Source: JBDIVL01 sp039794405 (GTDB lineage Bacteria > Planctomycetota > Brocadiia > Brocadiales > Brocadiaceae). From it: a stretch of 64,000 nucleotides of DNA. This document shows positions 19,181 through 28,760 of this stretch, one piece after another. The stretch spans positions 1 to 64,000 of the forward strand of contig JBDIVL010000003.1 of the NCBI GenBank assembly GCA_039794405.1, read 5' to 3'. The position numbers and the translations under genes were made by a program. Below the pieces are notes generated by a model. That model ran no database searches. It was not told the DNA's origin and worked only from the letters and a program-made list of their open reading frames with translations. Numbering within the stretch: the stretch's first letter is position 1; each line of letters starts with the position of its first letter.

Positions 19181-19223
19181 TTCTATCTTTGTATAGTTCG
19201 GATGAAAAGACTGGAGGTGAGAA

Positions 19224-19724
19224 ATGGATATCTATGAGTATGCAATGCAAATGGAAAAAGACGGTGAGTTCTATTACCGGGAATTAGCGGATAAAGTAGC
19301 TAATCCGGGGCTGAAAAAAATATTTGCCATGCTCGCAGATGCTGAGGTGATACATTACAATACCTTTTTGAAGATGAAGAAGAATGAAAAAGCAGAGATG
19401 GCCGATACAGCAATCCTGTCAGAAGTTAAAAATATTTTCATAAAAATGAGAGAGAATAATGAAATTACGGGTATTAATACCTCACATATAGAATTGTATA
19501 AAAAGGCACAGGAGATCGAACAGAGGAGCCGGGATTTTTATGAAGAAAAAGCCAGTGAGGTAAAAGTCCCCTCACAGAAAGAGATATTCTTAAAAATTGC
19601 GGAAGAAGAAAAAAAACATTTTTTCATATTGGAAAACATCCTCGTTTTTGTCTCCCGTGCACAGAACTGGCTTGAGAATGCCGAATGGTACCGTTTTGAT
19701 GAATACGCACTGTTGTCAGATTAG
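19224..19724 (+). CDS. Ferritin-like / rubrerythrin-family protein
   Basis: A 166-residue four-helix protein. The helices carry di-iron ligand patterns of the rubrerythrin family: EYAMQMEKDGEFYYRELA, LADAEVIHYNTFLKMKK, YKKAQEIEQRSRDFYEEKA and IAEEEKKHFFILENIL. The rubredoxin-like CxxC domain is lacking, so it is the short erythrin form. A likely role is peroxide reduction or iron handling in an anaerobe. A GGAGGTGAG site precedes the ATG. It sits between the ABC exporter and the oxygen-sensitive PFOR gene. Confidence 0.85.
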   Translation: MDIYEYAMQMEKDGEFYYRELADKVANPGLKKIFAMLADAEVIHYNTFLKMKKNEKAEMADTAILSEVKNIFIKMRENNEITGINTSHIELYKKAQEIEQRSRDFYEEKASEVKVPSQKEIFLKIAEEEKKHFFILENILVFVSRAQNWLENAEWYRFDEYALLSD

Positions 19725-19820
19725 TTTTCCTTACCGAAACGTTTTAAAATTTATGAACCGGTTCTAAGCATGTGGTGAGAATGGTATGAAAAGTTCATGG
19801 CATTAGACTCCTTTGTGATT

Positions 19821-22800
19821 TCAGGCATTTTCCGGTGACCACTTTGCCATATGCTTTAAGAGTTTCCACCGTCTCTTTACATCGGCCTCAGCCTCCTTCA
19901 TAAGGACTGCTGCCAGTTCCGGGTTGCTTGCCCTCAGCGCCCGATAACGATTTTCATTGTAGGCGTATTCTGCAAATGAAATCGTTGGCTCACTGCTGTC
20001 TATAACCAAAGGGCTCTTACCTTCTTTTTCCAGTGTCGGATTATAACGGTACAGAGGCCAGTGACCACAGGCAACTGCCTTTTTCATCGCTTCAACGCCT
20101 TTGCTCATTTCAATCCCCTGTGCTATACATGTCGAATAGGCAATAATGAGCGCTGGACCGTTATAGGCCTCCGCCTCGGCAAACGCCCTTACCGTCTGTG
20201 CCTGATTAGCCCCAAAAGCCACCTGCGCTATATAAATATTTCCATATGTAGCCATAATCATACCAATATTTTTTTTCGGCGTCCTCTTTCCCCCTGCTGC
20301 AAACTGGGCCATGGCTGCCAACGGGGTTGCCTTGGACATCTGACCGCCGGTATTTGAATAAACCTCGGTATCCAGGATCAGAATTTTTATATTTTCACCT
20401 GAAGCCAGGACATGATCAAGCCCGCCATAACCGATATCATATGCCCAGCCATCTCCTCCAATTGCCCATACCGATTTCTTAACAAGGTAATCAGCAAGAG
20501 AAAGAAGATGTTTTGCTTCAGTTGTGTGATTCCTCGATAATATTTTTTTCAGCTCATCAATGCGGGTTCTCTGGGATTCAATGCCTTCCCGGGTAGATTG
20601 ATCAGCATTTTTAATCGAATCAAATAGTTCTTTTGCGTTTGAATATGCTGGATTTGCTGCAAGCCTGCCGATCAATTCTCGTGCCTGGGTATTAAATTTA
20701 TCCACCGTCTGTCTCATGCCGAGACCAAACTCTGCATTATCTTCAAACAGCGAGTTCGACCATGCAGGTCCCCTGCCATCATCTCTTGTTGTATAAGGGG
20801 TTGTTGGTAAATTCCCGCCATATATGGAGGAACAACCGGTAGAATTGGCAATGAGTAACCGATCACCAAGCAACTGGGTAAGCAGTTTTATGTACGGTGT
20901 TTCTCCGCACCCGGCACATGCACTGTGGTACTCAAAGAGAGGCCGTGAAAATTGGCTTCCTTTAACAGTGGTGGCCTTGTATCGGGAAGAATCGAGTTCA
21001 GGCAAGCGAAGAAAAAACTCGTAGTTTTCTGCCTCCCGCTGCCGAAGCGGTTCCTGTGGCCTCATGTTGATTGCCTTAAAATCCGGAATCTTTTTTCCTT
21101 CAGCGTCTTTTTTATATGCAGGACACGTAAATACGCACGAACCGCAGCCGGTACAATCCTCAGGCGCTACCTGAACGGTAAATTTCATCCCTTTAAGTTC
21201 TTTGCCTGCAGCATCGATGGATTTAAAGGTGGAAGGTGCATCCTTCAGGAGCGATGGATCGTATGCCTTTATCCTGATCGTTGCATGGGGACAAACAAAC
21301 GAACACTGACCGCACTGTATGCAGATATCAGGTTCCCAGATCGGTATTTCTGTTGCGATATTCCTCTTCTCATACTGTGTTGTTCCTGTTGGCCAGGTAC
21401 CATCATCGGGCATTGCTGAGACAGGTATGTAATCGCCCTTGTTGGCAATCATCTTTGCAGTTACCTGTTGAACAAATTCAGGTGCATCTTCAGGCACAGG
21501 CGGCCGCATCCTTACCTTGCTGGTAACCTTGCCGGGTACCGGTACCTCAGTAATGCCCTGAACCGCTTTATCTACTGCATTGTAATTTAATGTAACGACT
21601 TCCTCACCCTTTCTTATATAGGTCTTTCTTATTTCGGCTTTGATAGATCTAACAGCATCTTCCTTTGGAATAATCCCCGAGATAATAAAGAAAGCGGTCT
21701 GCATGATCGTATTGATTTTTCCTCCAAGCGCAAGTTCGTCAGCAATCGCAAAGGCATCTATTATATAGAACTTCATTTTCTTTGAGATAAGCTGTTCTTG
21801 TACTTCAATGGGTAAAGTGTTCCATACGTTATCTTTACCTGCCGAAGTGGTAAGGAGAAACGTCGCACCTGTTTCGGCATTGGATAACATATCAATTCTT
21901 TCCAGAAAGGTAGTGTTATGACAGGCTATAAACTTTGCTTTTGGTACAAGATACGGACGGCGTACCTCTTCCTTTCCAAAACGGATATGTGATATGGTCA
22001 TGGCCCCGGATTTCTTTGAATCATAAAGGAAGTAACCCTGCGCATAATTATCAGTTTCCGTTCCTATAATCTTTATGGTATTCTTATTAGCGCTTACCGT
22101 ACCATCTGAACCTAATCCATAGAACAGGGCATGAAAAACACCGCTTCCCTCTACAGTAAAGGATTCATCATACTCCAGGCTGGTACCGGTCACATCGTCA
22201 TTGATACCTATGGTAAAATGATTTTTGGGTCTATCCTGTGAGAGATTATCAAATACTGCCTTGACCATTGCAGGGGTAAAATCTTTTGAACCGAGTCCAT
22301 AACGGCCCCCAACAATTGTCGGGTAATTGGTAAACTTTGCAGTTCCTTTTCCCATTACCTCTCCTACGGCAGTCCTGACGTCAAGGTAGAGTGGTTCACC
22401 AATTGTACCCGGTTCCTTTGTACGATCGAGAACAGCAATCGTTTTAACACTCCCTGGCAAACAACTGACAAAGGCATCGATATCGAAAGGCCGGAAAAGC
22501 CTTACCTGAACGAGTCCCAGTTTTTCCCCCTTTGTATTGAGGGCATTAATCGTGTCTAGTACCGTTTCTCCTGATGATCCCATTGTCACGATAATACGTT
22601 CCGCATTTGGGTCTCCATAGTATTCAAAGAGTTTATAGTGTCGGCCAACAATATTGGCAAATTTATCCATAGCCTTCTGTACGATACCCGGGGTTGCGTT
22701 ATAGTATTTATTCACCGTTTCTCTCCCCTGGAAATATACATCCGGATTCTGTGCCGTGCCGCGTATATTGGGATGATCAGGGGTAAGCCCTCTCTTGCGG

Positions 22801-23408
22801 TGAGCTATAACGAGGTCGTCGTCAATCATGGCCCTCATATCATCAAAAGTAAGCTCCTCGACTTTCCGGACCTCATGAGATGTCCTGAAGCCATCAAAGA
22901 AGTGCAGGAATGGTACCCTTGATTCAAGTGTTGCAGCCTGCGCTATGAGGGAGAAATCCATCGCCTCCTGAACGTTCTGGGAACATAACAGGGCAAAGCC
23001 GGTAGCCCTTGCTGCCATGACATCTGAGTGGTCACCGAATATCGATAGTGCCTGGCATGCCAGTGAACGGGCAGTAACATGGAAAACGGTAGGTGTAAGT
23101 TCACCGGCGATCTTGTACATATTGGGAATGATTAATAAGAGGCCCTGAGAGGCTGAAACGGTGGTGGCAAGAGCACCGGTTGTAAGGGAACCGTGAACCG
23201 CTCCTGCAACGCCTGCCTCCGACTGCATTTGACTTACCTTTGGTACTGTCCCCCATATATTTACTTCACCCCGGACAGATTTTGCATCGCAGGTTTCTGC
23301 AATAGGTGATGAAGGGGTTATCGGATAAATCGTGATGATTTCGTTAACGGCATGCACCACGTGCGCACATGCGGTGCAGCCGTCAACGGTTACTGTTTTT
23401 CGACCCAT
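19821..23408 (-). CDS. nifJ: Pyruvate:ferredoxin (flavodoxin) oxidoreductase
   Basis: A 1195-residue single-chain PFOR that interconverts pyruvate and acetyl-CoA plus CO2 with reduced ferredoxin. The fused domain order is normal: N-terminal gamma/alpha part (TVDGCTACAHVVHAVNEIITIYPITPSSPIAE), then two [4Fe-4S] sites CIQCGQCSFVCP and CTGCGSCVFTCP, then the TPP domain with CAGCGETPY and GDGWAYDIGYGGLDHVLASG...SNTGGQ. A strong AAGGAG site precedes the start. In an autotroph it could run in the carboxylating direction to feed off acetyl-CoA; direction is not visible in sequence. Confidence 0.97.
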   Translation of the reverse strand: MGRKTVTVDGCTACAHVVHAVNEIITIYPITPSSPIAETCDAKSVRGEVNIWGTVPKVSQMQSEAGVAGAVHGSLTTGALATTVSASQGLLLIIPNMYKIAGELTPTVFHVTARSLACQALSIFGDHSDVMAARATGFALLCSQNVQEAMDFSLIAQAATLESRVPFLHFFDGFRTSHEVRKVEELTFDDMRAMIDDDLVIAHRKRGLTPDHPNIRGTAQNPDVYFQGRETVNKYYNATPGIVQKAMDKFANIVGRHYKLFEYYGDPNAERIIVTMGSSGETVLDTINALNTKGEKLGLVQVRLFRPFDIDAFVSCLPGSVKTIAVLDRTKEPGTIGEPLYLDVRTAVGEVMGKGTAKFTNYPTIVGGRYGLGSKDFTPAMVKAVFDNLSQDRPKNHFTIGINDDVTGTSLEYDESFTVEGSGVFHALFYGLGSDGTVSANKNTIKIIGTETDNYAQGYFLYDSKKSGAMTISHIRFGKEEVRRPYLVPKAKFIACHNTTFLERIDMLSNAETGATFLLTTSAGKDNVWNTLPIEVQEQLISKKMKFYIIDAFAIADELALGGKINTIMQTAFFIISGIIPKEDAVRSIKAEIRKTYIRKGEEVVTLNYNAVDKAVQGITEVPVPGKVTSKVRMRPPVPEDAPEFVQQVTAKMIANKGDYIPVSAMPDDGTWPTGTTQYEKRNIATEIPIWEPDICIQCGQCSFVCPHATIRIKAYDPSLLKDAPSTFKSIDAAGKELKGMKFTVQVAPEDCTGCGSCVFTCPAYKKDAEGKKIPDFKAINMRPQEPLRQREAENYEFFLRLPELDSSRYKATTVKGSQFSRPLFEYHSACAGCGETPYIKLLTQLLGDRLLIANSTGCSSIYGGNLPTTPYTTRDDGRGPAWSNSLFEDNAEFGLGMRQTVDKFNTQARELIGRLAANPAYSNAKELFDSIKNADQSTREGIESQRTRIDELKKILSRNHTTEAKHLLSLADYLVKKSVWAIGGDGWAYDIGYGGLDHVLASGENIKILILDTEVYSNTGGQMSKATPLAAMAQFAAGGKRTPKKNIGMIMATYGNIYIAQVAFGANQAQTVRAFAEAEAYNGPALIIAYSTCIAQGIEMSKGVEAMKKAVACGHWPLYRYNPTLEKEGKSPLVIDSSEPTISFAEYAYNENRYRALRASNPELAAVLMKEAEADVKRRWKLLKHMAKWSPENA

Positions 23409-24441
23409 AGCACATTCTCCTTAATTAGTTTTTCGTATATTTGCAAAAAGTTGAACCACAAAGGGCACAGAAAAACTGAAATAAATAAGGGTAACAACTC
23501 AGGCATAGGGATAGAAGGCGCAAAGGAATGGTAAGGAGCCAGTACGTTTGATCGGTGCCAGGCATAAAAACATGCCAAACACTTTGGTTTAATTGAAGAC
23601 GATTGAGCCAGCCCTTGTAGGGATGACCCGCCGGATCATCTTTACTTTTGTCCATGCCACCCTGAATGCCGCATACAGAAAGTGAAAATTCCTATACGAT
23701 CAAGTTACACTATTTCTCGCCCTTTGTCGAGTAAATGTATAGATTCGATATCTTTCTCTGTGAGATTGTCGGATGTTTTGGTGAATCCTTTCACCGAAAC
23801 GAATCTGGAGCATTAACAGGGGGTTTCGGCGTGAGGACATGTCGAAACATCAGAATAACGGGTCACACTCCCCCTTTAATTTGCCCAACAGTAAGCTTCT
23901 TGATAGGGGACTGAGGGATGGATAAAGATTAAAGATACTATGGCTAAAACTTGTATATGTATGGTTTTATCCGTCAGTGAACAAGCGCTGATGGGTTCAG
24001 GAATTAGGAAAAAAAGCTTTATGATGCAATATGCAATCATACAAAACTTAACAATTCATCTTTTATCATATTGTAAATGAAAGATTATTTTAGTATAATG
24101 CATGAAGTTGTGAGAAGTCACTGCATGTAACACAGATATCAACCATGTAATTTCCGTAAAATTTAATGTTGTAACAGGACACACAACTGCTGAGTTTTAT
24201 GGTTTTTGGTGATGTGTTGCATTTATGTCGCTCATTAAGTAGAAGGCTGGCTGTTTGCGCCCCCCATTCTCCTACCATACTGGGTGATCAGAACCCCATT
24301 CCAATTGTTTTCTACCTACATTTTCCATAATCTGGTTAGGTGGCATTGATGTGGCGAGTAGTGTTTAAATTATAATACTTTTATTCGAGAGCCATTTGCT
24401 GACATAAGATTTGGCCCGCATTTTAATCAGAAGGAGTTTCT
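23409..24441. other. Long intergenic stretch without a supported gene
   Basis: About 1 kb between the divergent PFOR and helicase genes. It contains a minus-oriented copy of repeat family B (23551-23615), a phrase AACCACAAAGGGCACAG typical of degenerate repeats, and AT-rich stretches. Short frames present here have no recognisable sequence. TATAAT-like sequence near 24370 may belong to the helicase promoter. Confidence 0.5.
23551..23615 (-). repeat. Dispersed repeat family B copy
   Basis: In reverse complement it reads GGCTGGCTCAATCGTC, AATTAAACCAAAGTG, TTTGGCATG and TATGCCTGGCACCGATC, the same order of phrases as the copy at 17122. Confidence 0.6.
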
Positions 24442-25767
24442 GTGAATTTTGAATCATTTAATTTCCATCCGCATATCGCGGCTGGCGTGAAGGCGCTGGG
24501 TTACATCACACCCACACCTGTCCAACTTCAGGCAATACCTTTAATTCTTCAAGGCCAGGATATCATGGCCCTGGCTCAGACCGGAACCGGAAAAACTGCC
24601 GCTTTTGTACTGCCGATTTTGCAGCGATTGATGAAAGGACCGCGTGGTTGTGTCCGTGCCCTGATAATCGCACCGACGCGCGAACTGGCTGAACAAATAC
24701 ACAGATCTATCGGCGGACTGGGACAACAAACAAGGCTGCGCAGCGTAACTATTTATGGTGGCGTAAACATGAATCCACAAGTTCAAAAACTGCGCAGCGG
24801 AGCTGAAATCGCCGTGGTTTGCCCCGGTCGTCTACTCGATCATATCCGGCAGGGCACAATTGATTTGTCACATCTGGAAGTGCTTGTGCTGGACGAAGCA
24901 GATCGGATGTTCGATATGGGCTTTTTGCCTGATATCCGCAAGATTTTAAAGCAATTGCCATCACAACGGCAGACTTTATTTTTCTCGGCCACTATGCCCG
25001 ATGACATCCGGCATCTAGCACATGACGCCTTGCGTAATCCGTCCACGGTGCAAATAAACCATACCATACCGGTGACTACAATATCGCATGCATTATATCC
25101 GGTTGAACATCATCTTAAGACTGCCCTGCTAATGGCTCTCCTGCGTCATACGGAAATGGATTCTGTGCTGGTTTTTACACGTACAAAGCAACGCGCCAAA
25201 CGGGTTGCCCAGCAATTGGGAAAAGCGGGTTACAGCTCAACATCGCTGCAAGGCAATCTATCTCAGAACCAGCGGCAGACAGCACTTGATGGTTTCCGTA
25301 ACGGTTTGTTCAAGATTCTCGTAGCAACTGACATTGCCGCCCGCGGCATCGATGTTTCCCGGATTTCACATGTTATTAACTATGACATGCCGGATACTGT
25401 TGATGCCTATACGCATCGTATCGGCCGTACAGGTCGTGCTGCCAAAACAGGGGATGCCTTTACCCTCTTTACCCGCGAAGATGCACAAATGGTACGTACT
25501 ATTGAAAGCGTTCTCGGTGAAAAGCTGGAACGGTGTACTCTGCAAGGCTTCGACTATACCGCTGCATCTACATCTCCCGGTACAGAACATACACGCCATC
25601 AACCGCAACACCATTGCAAGCAGACGAAAGCGAAACAGGTTAAGGCGCAACGTCCTGCAACTTCAAAACCTGGCACCGAAAGGGCGACAATTTCACGAGT
25701 AGCGAAACGACGTTTTCCGCACGTTACATACTTAACCGGCTCACTGGCGCGGAATTCTCGCGGCTAA
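24442..25767 (+). CDS. rhlE: DEAD-box RNA helicase, RhlE-like
   Basis: A 441-residue RNA helicase. The motifs are present in order: Q motif (FNFHPHIAAGVKALGYITPTPVQLQAIP), motif I AQTGTGKTAAF, Ia PTRELAEQ, II VLDEADRMFDMGF, III FSATMP, V ATDIAARGIDVSRISHVINYDMP and VI HRIGRTGRA. A basic low-complexity tail follows (about residues 385-441) and should help bind RNA. Likely roles are ribosome assembly or cold-adapted mRNA unwinding. The start is GTG with an AAGGAG site. Base composition is richer in G+C than neighbours, so acquisition from another lineage is possible. Confidence 0.93.
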   Translation: MNFESFNFHPHIAAGVKALGYITPTPVQLQAIPLILQGQDIMALAQTGTGKTAAFVLPILQRLMKGPRGCVRALIIAPTRELAEQIHRSIGGLGQQTRLRSVTIYGGVNMNPQVQKLRSGAEIAVVCPGRLLDHIRQGTIDLSHLEVLVLDEADRMFDMGFLPDIRKILKQLPSQRQTLFFSATMPDDIRHLAHDALRNPSTVQINHTIPVTTISHALYPVEHHLKTALLMALLRHTEMDSVLVFTRTKQRAKRVAQQLGKAGYSSTSLQGNLSQNQRQTALDGFRNGLFKILVATDIAARGIDVSRISHVINYDMPDTVDAYTHRIGRTGRAAKTGDAFTLFTREDAQMVRTIESVLGEKLERCTLQGFDYTAASTSPGTEHTRHQPQHHCKQTKAKQVKAQRPATSKPGTERATISRVAKRRFPHVTYLTGSLARNSRG

Positions 25768-25793
25768 AATTGTTTGCGTTGATAATTAGCAAG

Positions 25794-25904
25794 GGCTTTG
25801 TCGCATAAATTGTGTAAATACTTTATTGTCGAGAGTTTAAAAGAATAACTAGAAAACTTAATCTCTTGCAAGTTTGTGCTTATGAACACTTATGCAACAA
25901 AGCC
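25794..25904. mobile_element. Small MITE with TIR GGCTTTGTYGCATAA
   Basis: GGCTTTGTCGCATAA at the left and TTATGCAACAAAGCC at the right pair with one mismatch over 15 bases. The 111-bp interior is AT-rich and non-coding. Ends of this kind resemble insertion-sequence termini, so it is probably a derivative mobilised in trans. Confidence 0.6.
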
Positions 25905-26148
25905 ATTCGTAAGTTCCTTATAAATGATGTTTCAACTCTGTCCCGTGGGTGTCTGTATCTCTGGCTTGGGCGCCCACTCGTCTTTTCCTATCAGAAGGAT
26001 GGCTATGGTTCCCGTCTTGGGGCTACGGCGATAAAAGCTTCATGCACCTTTTGGCTGTATTTGTATTAAGGCTCAGACCAAGGGCGTTGACTTTCTTTAT
26101 TCCTGCGGTCTGCAAGAAGCAATTGTACCATCTCTTGCTCGCATTTAT

Positions 26149-26456
26149 TTAGAGCCCATTTTCAAAAAATGCATTTGGTTACCGATCTACCCGGATTTCG
26201 TAGGGTTGGCTCAGTCGTCCACGGTTAAACCGAAACACTTGGTATGTGGTATGTTTTCCTACACCTGCTACCAGTTGAAAACTTACCTGTCAATTCAAAA
26301 TGTGTGGTTCAATCTACAAAATTGAACCAACGTGTTTAAACACGGATAAACAAGGTTCTTCTATATCACCCTGAAACCCGTATACATAAACTGAAACATC
26401 CGTATTCCGCTTCGCTTCATTCATAGATGACCCTTTCTGTTTTCGGATAGGCTCTT
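26149..26456. mobile_element. MITE family A, copy 2, interrupted by a family B repeat
   Basis: The left end TTAGAGCCCATTTTCAAAAA and right end GTTTTCGGATAGGCTCTT match the family A termini. Near the right end CTTCGCTTCATTCA resembles the copy near 35341. The middle (26202-26330) is a family B copy containing GGTTCAAT/ATTGAACC (26306-26328), so one repeat seems to have inserted into another. Confidence 0.6.
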
Positions 26457-26564
26457 CGTATTTTCAAAAATAATTCTTGATGAAACAGAACATTTTATGC
26501 TTATATAGAAGCATTACGATAGGTATTGAATTTATCATGACATTGCTTTTATCAGGAGATCGTA

Positions 26565-27701
26565 ATGAACTGGAGGTTTTGTATAAAAAAATATTTCGTG
26601 GTTATTATGCTGACGTTTCTTGTGGCCGGTAACCAGAATGATAGTAGAGCAGGAGAAGATAAGGTTGCAGGAACCGGCATGCAGGAAGGTGAACCCCACA
26701 TCGCCACATTTGCAGGTGGTTGTTTCTGGTGTACGGAGGCTGACTTCGAGAAACTATCTGGTGTTACGAAGGTGGTATCGGGGTATTCCGGCGGGCACAA
26801 AGAGAATCCCACCTATGAGGAAGTCTCTGCTGGTAATACCGGTCACGTTGAGGCGGTACAGGTTTATTACGACCCTTCCGCTGTTGCGTATGAAGAACTG
26901 CTTGATTACTTTTGGAGGCATATCGATCCTACCGATCCGGCAGGGCAGTTCGTTGACCGGGGAGCGCAGTACCGGAGTGTGATTTTTTATCATAATGAGA
27001 ATCAAAAGATACTGGCTGAGCAGTCGAAAGAAGCGGTTGCACGGTCCGGGAAATTCAGTAAGCCGGTTGCCACGGAGATCATTCCTTTTACCAGATTCTA
27101 TAAAGCGGAAGAATATCATCAGGACTATTACAAGAAGCACCCGCTGAAATATAAATTCTACCGGCATGGTTCAGGCCGTGACCAATTTTTGAAAAATGTA
27201 TGGGGTGATGAGATGGGAAGAACCGGCCTGAAGAAAAATGAAAGATATGGAAAACCGGACGACTCAGTGTTGAGAAAAACACTGAGCCCTCTGCAATATA
27301 AAGTAACGCAGAAGAACGATACAGAGCCGCCTTTCAAGAACGAATACTGGGACAATAAAAAGGAGGGTATCTATGTTGATGTCGTCTCCGGAGAGCCGCT
27401 CTTCAGCTCGGTCGATAAATACGATTCGGGCACTGGATGGCCGAGCTTTACCAGGCCCCTTGAGTTTGCTAACATTGTTGAAAAAGATGACCGGAGCTTC
27501 TTCGCAAAACGAACTGAAGTAAGAAGCAAACATGGTGATTCGCATTTGGGACATGTGTTTCCCGACGGTCCGAAGCCGACAGGGCTCCGTTACTGTATCA
27601 ACTCGGCAGCGTTACGGTTTATTCCCAGGAATGATCTCGAAAAAGAAGGCTATGGACAGTATTTGAATTTGTTTGAAAGTAGCTCCGGAGACACCAGGTA
27701 A
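26565..27701 (+). CDS. msrAB: Exported bifunctional methionine sulfoxide reductase MsrA-MsrB
   Basis: A 378-residue fusion that repairs both S- and R-methionine sulfoxide. After a signal-like N-terminus (KKYFVVIMLTFLVAG) comes MsrA with the active-site GCFWC (about residue 51-55) and SGYSGGHKENPTYEEV. A linker leads to MsrB (about 240-370) with YDSGTGWPSFTRP and the catalytic Cys in RYCINSAALRF. The zinc-binding CxxC pairs of many MsrBs are absent, giving the zinc-less form. The signal suggests periplasmic repair. Only one likely resolving Cys is evident, so thioredoxin-type recycling is uncertain. Confidence 0.94.
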   Translation: MNWRFCIKKYFVVIMLTFLVAGNQNDSRAGEDKVAGTGMQEGEPHIATFAGGCFWCTEADFEKLSGVTKVVSGYSGGHKENPTYEEVSAGNTGHVEAVQVYYDPSAVAYEELLDYFWRHIDPTDPAGQFVDRGAQYRSVIFYHNENQKILAEQSKEAVARSGKFSKPVATEIIPFTRFYKAEEYHQDYYKKHPLKYKFYRHGSGRDQFLKNVWGDEMGRTGLKKNERYGKPDDSVLRKTLSPLQYKVTQKNDTEPPFKNEYWDNKKEGIYVDVVSGEPLFSSVDKYDSGTGWPSFTRPLEFANIVEKDDRSFFAKRTEVRSKHGDSHLGHVFPDGPKPTGLRYCINSAALRFIPRNDLEKEGYGQYLNLFESSSGDTR

Positions 27702-27744
27702 TCCTGGGGGACACCCTATTTAAAACTCTTATAAATAGTTTTCC

Positions 27745-27768
27745 TGATCAATGAGTTAAGTTTTAAGA
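27745..27768 (+). repeat. Gene-end repeat, partial copy 3
   Basis: TGATCAATGAGTTAAG followed by TTTTAA lies 44 bases after the msrAB stop and matches the left part of the repeats at 9488 and 10464. Confidence 0.5.
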
Positions 27769-28080
27769 GTGACCGGGATTGTTACACATTCTTTGCGTTA
27801 CGATAAGTAGCAGTTTTTTTTGCTGTTTCATTAGTATTTAGCGAGATTAAGCAGATAATTTTCAAAAAAATGTTACTTTTAGTTATGCCAATAGTTAATT
27901 GCTTTTCCACATATTTTTGTGGTATGGAATTATTTTATGGGTTCTAACCTTAGATGAAGTTTGTTCTTACAAAGATAGAAAATATTCTTGCAGGCCAACG
28001 GTATACCATCTGCATAACAAGGGAATGTCAGATTAAGACCCACTTGCTGTTGTATTTCACGAGATTTGATTCATATTAAA

Positions 28081-28210
28081 TGGCAAAGAAATCTTTTTAG
28101 ATAAAAAGGTTGGGAGTGTAGTTGATATTGCCAGACTATAGTTTCGGTTTCTTTTATTTGAAAACGATACATGGAAAGGAGGGGAAAGGCATTTTAACTA
28201 TGCATCTTAA
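28081..28210 (+). promoter_or_regulatory. Leader/terminator element A before the repeat-protein gene
   Basis: TGGCAAAGAAATC, then a hairpin with left arm 28104-28122 and right arm 28135-28155 ending in CTTTTATTTG, then ACGATACATGGAAAGGAG and ATCTTAATTAGTTG. The same series of phrases occurs at 28761-28905, with changes in both hairpin arms that keep pairing. It lies 65-190 bases upstream of the secreted repeat protein and may be a 5' leader with an attenuator, or a terminator. Confidence 0.5.
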
Positions 28211-28275
28211 TTAGTTGGTTTGTGACAGGTATAAATTTTATTGGTAAAAATAGGCAAACAGGAGAAAAAAATAAG

Positions 28276-28671
28276 ATGGTAAAGAGGAAAACAAAGGAGA
28301 TGTTGAAAAAATTAGGTCTTAGCTCTGCTTTTGCTGCTGCATTAGTTTATGGTGGTATAGTAAATACCGTACTTGTAAGTACTGTTACAGCAGAGGACAA
28401 GAAGGATGAGGAGAAGGAAAAAGGTGGACATCTCATACAGTTAGTATCAGAGGATAAGAAGGATGAAGAGAAGGAAAAAGGTGGGCACCTCATACAGTTA
28501 GTATCAGAGGACAAGAAGGATGAAGAGAAGGAAAAAGGTGGACACCTCATACAGTTAGTATCAGAGGATAAGAAGGACGAAGAAAAGGAAAAAGGTGGAC
28601 ATCTCATACAGTTAGTATCAGAAGACAAGAAGGATGAAGAGAAGAAAGAGGATGGACACTTAGTACAATAA
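28276..28671 (+). CDS. Secreted protein with 19-residue acidic/basic tandem repeats
   Basis: I do not recognise a family. The ATG at 28276 follows a GGAG site and gives a signal peptide (LGLSSAFAAALVYGGIVNTVLVSTVTA) with likely cleavage before EDKKDEE. The mature part is four full copies and one diverged copy of SEDKKDEEKEKGGHLIQLV (57-bp DNA repeats from 28393). Each unit joins a highly charged half to a short hydrophobic HLIQLV strand. It could be a matrix or surface polymer component. Copy number may vary by recombination, since the DNA units are almost identical. Related leader elements flank the gene. Confidence 0.75.
   Translation: MVKRKTKEMLKKLGLSSAFAAALVYGGIVNTVLVSTVTAEDKKDEEKEKGGHLIQLVSEDKKDEEKEKGGHLIQLVSEDKKDEEKEKGGHLIQLVSEDKKDEEKEKGGHLIQLVSEDKKDEEKKEDGHLVQ
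28393..28671 (+). repeat. 57-bp tandem repeat, about 4.9 units
   Basis: Units begin at 28393, 28450, 28507, 28564 and 28621, each starting GA(G/A)GA(C/T)AAGAAGGA. The first four are nearly identical; the fifth is shorter and diverged. All are in frame within the secreted protein gene. Confidence 0.92.
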
Positions 28672-28760
28672 GCAAGGATTTTTTAGTATTGAGTAGAAAA
28701 GTGCTCAAGTGTAAAACACCGATAAGACTCTGCATCTAAGTGTTATAATACATTTTGAGC

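Larger units (their letters stand above)
25768..26564. other. Intergenic stretch built from several repeats
   Basis: It holds a small MITE (25794-25904), an unassigned 240-bp piece (25905-26147) with mixed composition but no credible gene on either strand, and a family A element (26149-26456) with a family B repeat nested inside it. Confidence 0.55.
27702..28275. other. Intergenic stretch with gene-end repeat and leader element A
   Basis: A half copy of the gene-end repeat lies at 27745-27768. AT-rich sequence without a gene follows. From about 28074 the leader/terminator element described separately begins and runs to the repeat-protein gene. Confidence 0.55.

Noticed and set aside
25866..26152. 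Two overlapping plus frames of 67 codons
   Set aside because: Neither resembles a known protein, they overlap a MITE end, and codon use is erratic.
28347..28628. Tandem repeats considered as a CRISPR array or antisense gene
   Set aside because: Units are directly adjacent without unique spacers, in frame with a signal-peptide gene; the antisense frame is a by-product of repetition.
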